The translations under genes and the position numbers were made by a program. Positions 36,061 to 39,538 of a stretch of DNA of 39,538 nucleotides are shown piece by piece. This DNA comes from Nannocystis exedens. Its GTDB lineage: Bacteria > Myxococcota_A > Polyangia > Polyangiales > Polyangiaceae. The stretch lies in NCBI GenBank assembly GCA_945865595.1, contig CAMBEV010000003.1, positions 1 to 39,538 of the forward strand, given 5' to 3'. The first letter of the stretch is position 1; every line of letters starts with the position of its first letter. The notes beneath the pieces are model-generated. The model saw only the letters and a program-made list of their open reading frames with translations. It was not told where the DNA came from and ran no database searches.

Positions 36061-37833
36061 ATGTCTGATCTCAAATCTCAGCGTGTTCGAAGCTTTTCAT
36101 TTGTGGCCATTGCGGCAGTTCTTGCGGCGTGCGGACCTGCTGCAGCTCCAAACGTGCCGGTGGTTGTCCAGACCGAGAGCGCGCCGAGCGTGGTGCCCTC
36201 CAAGGAAGTGAAAGCGCTGCCGACCGGCGACACCAGCGCCGTTGCCGCGCCGAATTCGCTCGTGGTGAGTGGCCACATCCGAAGTTTGAGTGAGTTCGAA
36301 GCGAACCTCGGCCAAGGTGCGGGGTCGTTTCTTGGCAATACGTTCGGAGAGGCGCGCGACACGTTCGACCTCGCCCAACCGATCGACTTCGCGGTCGTGG
36401 CGGGCGGAGTGGGCCGAACGCTCAAGGCCGAGTTTGCCATTTCGCTTCCGCTCAAGAACAACACGCTCACGCGAACGTCGCTTGAGCACGAGAACGCCGT
36501 GATCGAAAAGGACGGCATTCTGTACCTCGAGGGCAAGCACGGCGATGAGTCGAAGACCCGGTGTGCGGTCGCCCCATCGTTCGGCGCAGTAACCCATCGC
36601 ATGATCTGTGCAGGCGATGGTGCTTCGCTCGAGGCGCTGGCGCCGTACCTGGCACGCACGGTGACTCGCGAAGAGGTCAAGAATCTTGTCGCTGTGCATT
36701 TCGACATCCATCCGCTGCAGGAAACCGTGCGGTCTTTTCGCGCGCTGGGTGAGTCGGAGATTCAAGACCGTATGGGTCGCAAAGAGCGTGAACTGTTCGG
36801 ACCGGTGCTTGGCCGAATGCTTGATGCGTATGTCGACTTTGCAGGCGACATGTCGACGGGTGACTTGTTGATGGACTCGGGCCCAACCGATACGACTGCC
36901 GTACTGACCTTCCATTTTGAGTCTTCGAAGTCGATTCTCACGAGGAGCGCACTTGAGCACTCCGAGCGCACCGCGCCGCCGGCCGAGTCGTTCTTGCAGA
37001 TGCCCAGAGACGCTCAACTCGCGGGCTCGTATAGCGGGGTGCCGAAGCTCGCGAAAGAGTGGATCGGTGAGTTCAAGGGCACTCTCAAGACGGCAGTCGA
37101 TCAGCTTCCTAGCGGTGGCAAGTTCGGCAAGGAGAAGACGCAGGCAGTCAAGATGATTTCCGACCTTGCGGATCTGTTGCTTGCCGATGCGCCGGCCGCT
37201 TATGGGGTTGGCTATCAAGGCTCGGCCAAGAGGCTGGCGCGGCATCCCGAGAGCGCGTGGTTTGCACTCGTACAAGACGTGCCGGTCAGCAAGTGGGTAG
37301 CGATCGGAAAGCAGATTCCTGTACCGAAAGAGGCGGCGGGGCTAGTCAAGTTCGGCCCAGCGGCCGCAGCTCGCCACTTGCCCGCGGGCTCGTTCACCCT
37401 GGAGCTCACACCGCCGCGCCAACCCACTTATGTGCTTGCGTTCATCCCGCTTGGGAAATCCAAGACGCTCGTCGCGTTCGGAGGTTCAGAAGCAGCGCTT
37501 CAGCGCGTGGTCGCGAGCGTGTCCGGCCAAGGCAAGACCGGACTCGGAACCGTTGCTGCGATCGAAGCCCTCAAGGGGACCCGCGCAAGCTCGTTTTTCG
37601 CGGTCCGGGCCACGGCGCTCGAGATTCGTGGTGCAGCCGCTGACGACTTCATCACGATGACCAGCACCGCGGCTACGGCGGGTGCAGCCGGTTCGGTGAC
37701 CCTGAAGACTACGGCGCCCAAAACGCTGGTCTCGATGCTTTTGATGGAGCTCAAGCGCAAGGGCGGACGTGAGACTGGCGACCACGGCCAGCCCAGCGAG
37801 CCCAAACTTGGCCCCGCTCCGTCCGATAACTGA
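36061..37833 (+). CDS. large lipoprotein of unknown function
   Basis: 590 residues. The signal peptide from MSDLKSQRVRSFSFVAIA to VLAAC predicts lipidation at Cys24. ATG 36061 follows AAAAAGG (36051-36057) closely; an in-frame ATG at 36043 would add MRTKKA and also keep a signal peptide. The mature protein is mixed alpha/beta without catalytic motifs that I recognise. It has a repeated theme of FxxxxP and GxGxSxK segments, for example FAVVAGGVGRTLKAEFAISL and YVLAFIPLGKSKTLVAFG, that may reflect two related halves. The nearest comparison is to uncharacterised periplasmic proteins with beta-rich folds. It is 13 bases from the next gene on the same strand, suggesting a transcript shared with the membrane protein that follows. 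Confidence 0.75.
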   Translation: MSDLKSQRVRSFSFVAIAAVLAACGPAAAPNVPVVVQTESAPSVVPSKEVKALPTGDTSAVAAPNSLVVSGHIRSLSEFEANLGQGAGSFLGNTFGEARDTFDLAQPIDFAVVAGGVGRTLKAEFAISLPLKNNTLTRTSLEHENAVIEKDGILYLEGKHGDESKTRCAVAPSFGAVTHRMICAGDGASLEALAPYLARTVTREEVKNLVAVHFDIHPLQETVRSFRALGESEIQDRMGRKERELFGPVLGRMLDAYVDFAGDMSTGDLLMDSGPTDTTAVLTFHFESSKSILTRSALEHSERTAPPAESFLQMPRDAQLAGSYSGVPKLAKEWIGEFKGTLKTAVDQLPSGGKFGKEKTQAVKMISDLADLLLADAPAAYGVGYQGSAKRLARHPESAWFALVQDVPVSKWVAIGKQIPVPKEAAGLVKFGPAAAARHLPAGSFTLELTPPRQPTYVLAFIPLGKSKTLVAFGGSEAALQRVVASVSGQGKTGLGTVAAIEALKGTRASSFFAVRATALEIRGAAADDFITMTSTAATAGAAGSVTLKTTAPKTLVSMLLMELKRKGGRETGDHGQPSEPKLGPAPSDN

Positions 37834-37846
37834 CACTTTGCCCTAG

Positions 37847-39538
37847 ATGTGGGTTCGATGGTGTGCCGCTGCAGCGGTCTGCGGGGTGGGGGTCCTTTCT
37901 TCGCCTGTTGCTTTGGCGTGGCAAGAGGTCCACGTCGTTGCGGACGATGTGCGGATTACCCTTGAGCCCGAGGGTCGCGCACGGTTCGAGCACACGACCC
38001 AGGTGGCCGTAGTCCGCGGTCCGTACAGCGGGTTCGATCTTTCACCCGTCGACGCAACGCTGATCGCTGAACCCCAAGCGACTTGCCGAACTGACGGCGG
38101 GGTAGACCATGGTGCGAGCGCGACGCTCGAGGGCGAGACGCTTCACGTTCGCCTCGACGATCCGAAGGCGGTTCGCAAGGGCAAGCTCACGTGTACGACC
38201 CGGTACAGCCTCGACGCGGCGGCGCGCGACCTGCTTGTCGTCGAAAGGGGCCTCGCACGGTTTGTATGGAGTGCTCCACGCTCGCCCGAAGGATTTGATA
38301 CCGCAAGAGTTACGATTTCGCTGCCCTCCGCTCCGACTGAACCCGCAGCAGTAAACGCTGAAACTGGCGAGCTCGATCGCACGATCGTGACCTCGCTTGG
38401 GCGCCTGCAGCAACGCGACGAATTGCAGATGACAAGGCCGCACATTCCACGTGGCGGTCGCGGGCGATGGGCGGTGCGTTTCGACGCGCGTGCGGTGACC
38501 GTGATGCCGCGGCCTGCTGCGACGCCCGTCGCCGTTAGCGGTCCGGTGGCGAACGATCAGGCGCGGTATGGGTGGATGGCGGTGCTTTTGGCCGCAGCAC
38601 TCAGCGCCATTGTTGTGCTGAAAGACCGCGCGGTTCGCAGGGCTGGTGAGGGCCACCCGATTGCGCTGATTCGGATGCCCGCTGCGCTCCGTGCGGCCGC
38701 GACCACAGCGCTCGTGATGCTCGCCGCGTGGGCAGCGCTTCGTGAATGGGTTGCGCTTGCGACGGCGCTCTTGGCGCTCGTGGTTCCCGCCATGCTCTAT
38801 CGGGCGCCGCGATTCGCGGTTCATCCGCGTTCTCCGGGCCAGTGGTTCATGCTGAAGCCCGCCGACGCGTTCTCGCAGTCTTCATCTTCGCGCGACATGT
38901 TTGACTGCCGAGGCCGTCGTGGGGCGTTCGCGCTCGGCACAGTGTTCCTGGTCGCTGCGGCGCTTGCGACCCTTTCGTATCATGTGCTGTTACCAGGTCT
39001 GTTTCTGCTTGGCGTTGGCGTTCCGCTCGTCTCGGCGGTGGCTTTCATTAGCGGTGGGATGGGTCAACGAGCACCCTCGATCAAGCGCGGTATCGACGCC
39101 CTTACCCCGGTGTATTGCGCGCTCTCCGGCTCCAAAGAGTTGCGCGTCGTTCCGTGGGCGCGCATGCCCGTGTCGAGCAATGGTCAAGCATGTGAACCAG
39201 ATGAGATGCGGCTGCTCCTGCTGCCACAGCCTCTGCTTCCCGGGCTCCGCGGAATGGAGGTGGCGGTCGCTTTTACGGTAAGTCTCACGGCCGTACGCCC
39301 GCACCTTGAGCTGCTGGTGCGTACCGTTGAGGGGTCGACGGCGCACGCGGCAGCCCGGTCGTTGTTTGGCGACTTGCGTCCGCAGCCAGGCCGCAAACCA
39401 GACGAACGGGTGTGGTCGATCACACTGCCAAAGCAGACTGTCGAGGCGACAAAGCGGGTGCAGGCCATCGCTAGCGTTTTGCGCGAGGCCCGTGCGCCGC
39501 AGCAGGGCGCACCGATTGAGGCCGAACCTTTGCGCAAG
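37847..39538 (+). CDS. secreted/membrane protein of unknown function (3' end outside window)
   Basis: 564 codons are visible from ATG 37847 and the frame is still open at the window end. The N-terminus MWVRWCAAAAVCGVG and following SSPVALA look like a cleaved signal peptide. Residues 25-235 are beta-rich and would face the periplasm; four or five membrane helices follow between about 242 and 405 (MAVLLAAALSAIVVL, LVMLAAWAALREWVALATA, GAFALGTVFLVAAALATLSY). The last visible part, about 410-564, is again soluble, possibly cytoplasmic. No family is recognised. The gene begins 13 bases after the lipoprotein gene and is probably co-expressed with it, so a shared envelope function is possible. The ribosome site is weak. 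Confidence 0.7.
   Translation, partial: MWVRWCAAAAVCGVGVLSSPVALAWQEVHVVADDVRITLEPEGRARFEHTTQVAVVRGPYSGFDLSPVDATLIAEPQATCRTDGGVDHGASATLEGETLHVRLDDPKAVRKGKLTCTTRYSLDAAARDLLVVERGLARFVWSAPRSPEGFDTARVTISLPSAPTEPAAVNAETGELDRTIVTSLGRLQQRDELQMTRPHIPRGGRGRWAVRFDARAVTVMPRPAATPVAVSGPVANDQARYGWMAVLLAAALSAIVVLKDRAVRRAGEGHPIALIRMPAALRAAATTALVMLAAWAALREWVALATALLALVVPAMLYRAPRFAVHPRSPGQWFMLKPADAFSQSSSSRDMFDCRGRRGAFALGTVFLVAAALATLSYHVLLPGLFLLGVGVPLVSAVAFISGGMGQRAPSIKRGIDALTPVYCALSGSKELRVVPWARMPVSSNGQACEPDEMRLLLLPQPLLPGLRGMEVAVAFTVSLTAVRPHLELLVRTVEGSTAHAAARSLFGDLRPQPGRKPDERVWSITLPKQTVEATKRVQAIASVLREARAPQQGAPIEAEPLRK

Overview
The window is high-G+C DNA with strong G/C at third codon positions. It looks like the chromosome of a myxobacterium (Myxococcota, probably the Polyangia side). 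This rests on gene content: many small secreted lipoproteins with an Ala-rich lipobox, a VWA-domain lipoprotein, a small ribbon-helix-helix-like protein with the KQSLYFPE / SLSWVVQRAW pattern typical of Myxococcota, an IcmF-type fused mutase, a myxobacterial CG..C/CxxCPxDCG cysteine motif, and an S46 peptidase. No rRNA, tRNA, CRISPR array, intact transposase or prophage gene was recognised.

Layout. 1-1.06 kb: the end of a two-gene nucleotidyltransferase module resembling AbiEi/AbiEii toxin-antitoxin pairs. 1.3-6.6 kb (minus): metH, an aminotransferase and a small lipoprotein. 6.7-10.8 kb: a small RHH-like protein, a VWA lipoprotein, an MFS transporter and a hybrid histidine kinase. 10.9-14.8 kb: a GNAT acetyltransferase, an S46 dipeptidyl-peptidase lipoprotein and a patatin. 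14.9-19.5 kb (plus): a tightly coupled four-gene unit built around an atypical 857-residue Hsp70. 19.5-21.3 kb (minus): an exported peroxiredoxin coupled to a metzincin-type protease lipoprotein. 21.4-23.0 kb: a GtrA protein coupled to a GT21 (ceramide glucosyltransferase-like) enzyme. 23.1-28.0 kb: a Cys/Gly-rich secreted protein, a TonB-dependent receptor, an SRPBCC gene remnant and a YceI lipoprotein. 28.1-31.5 kb: icmF. 31.6-32.4 kb: a second, different nucleotidyltransferase pair. 32.4-33.0 kb: an unassigned stretch with a possible decayed gene. 33.0-39.5 kb: a secreted Cys-motif protein, a UvrD/Rep helicase, a large lipoprotein and a membrane protein running off the window.

The most interesting system is the chaperone unit at 14888-19505. 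Its genes overlap by 4 bp or abut. They encode a helical protein of unknown function, a 94-residue J-domain-like protein without the HPD tripeptide, an Hsp70 with an intact nucleotide-binding domain, and a small HEAT-like protein. The Hsp70 has about 95-100 extra residues and no recognisable DVLLLDV linker between the ATPase domain and a recognisable substrate-binding domain. This suggests a dedicated Hsp70 machine whose coupling differs from DnaK/DnaJ.

Other points are two unrelated nucleotidyltransferase pairs near the two ends, two B12-dependent enzymes (MetH, IcmF) plus a TonB receptor in one window, and convergent gene ends that overlap or nearly touch at all five convergent junctions.
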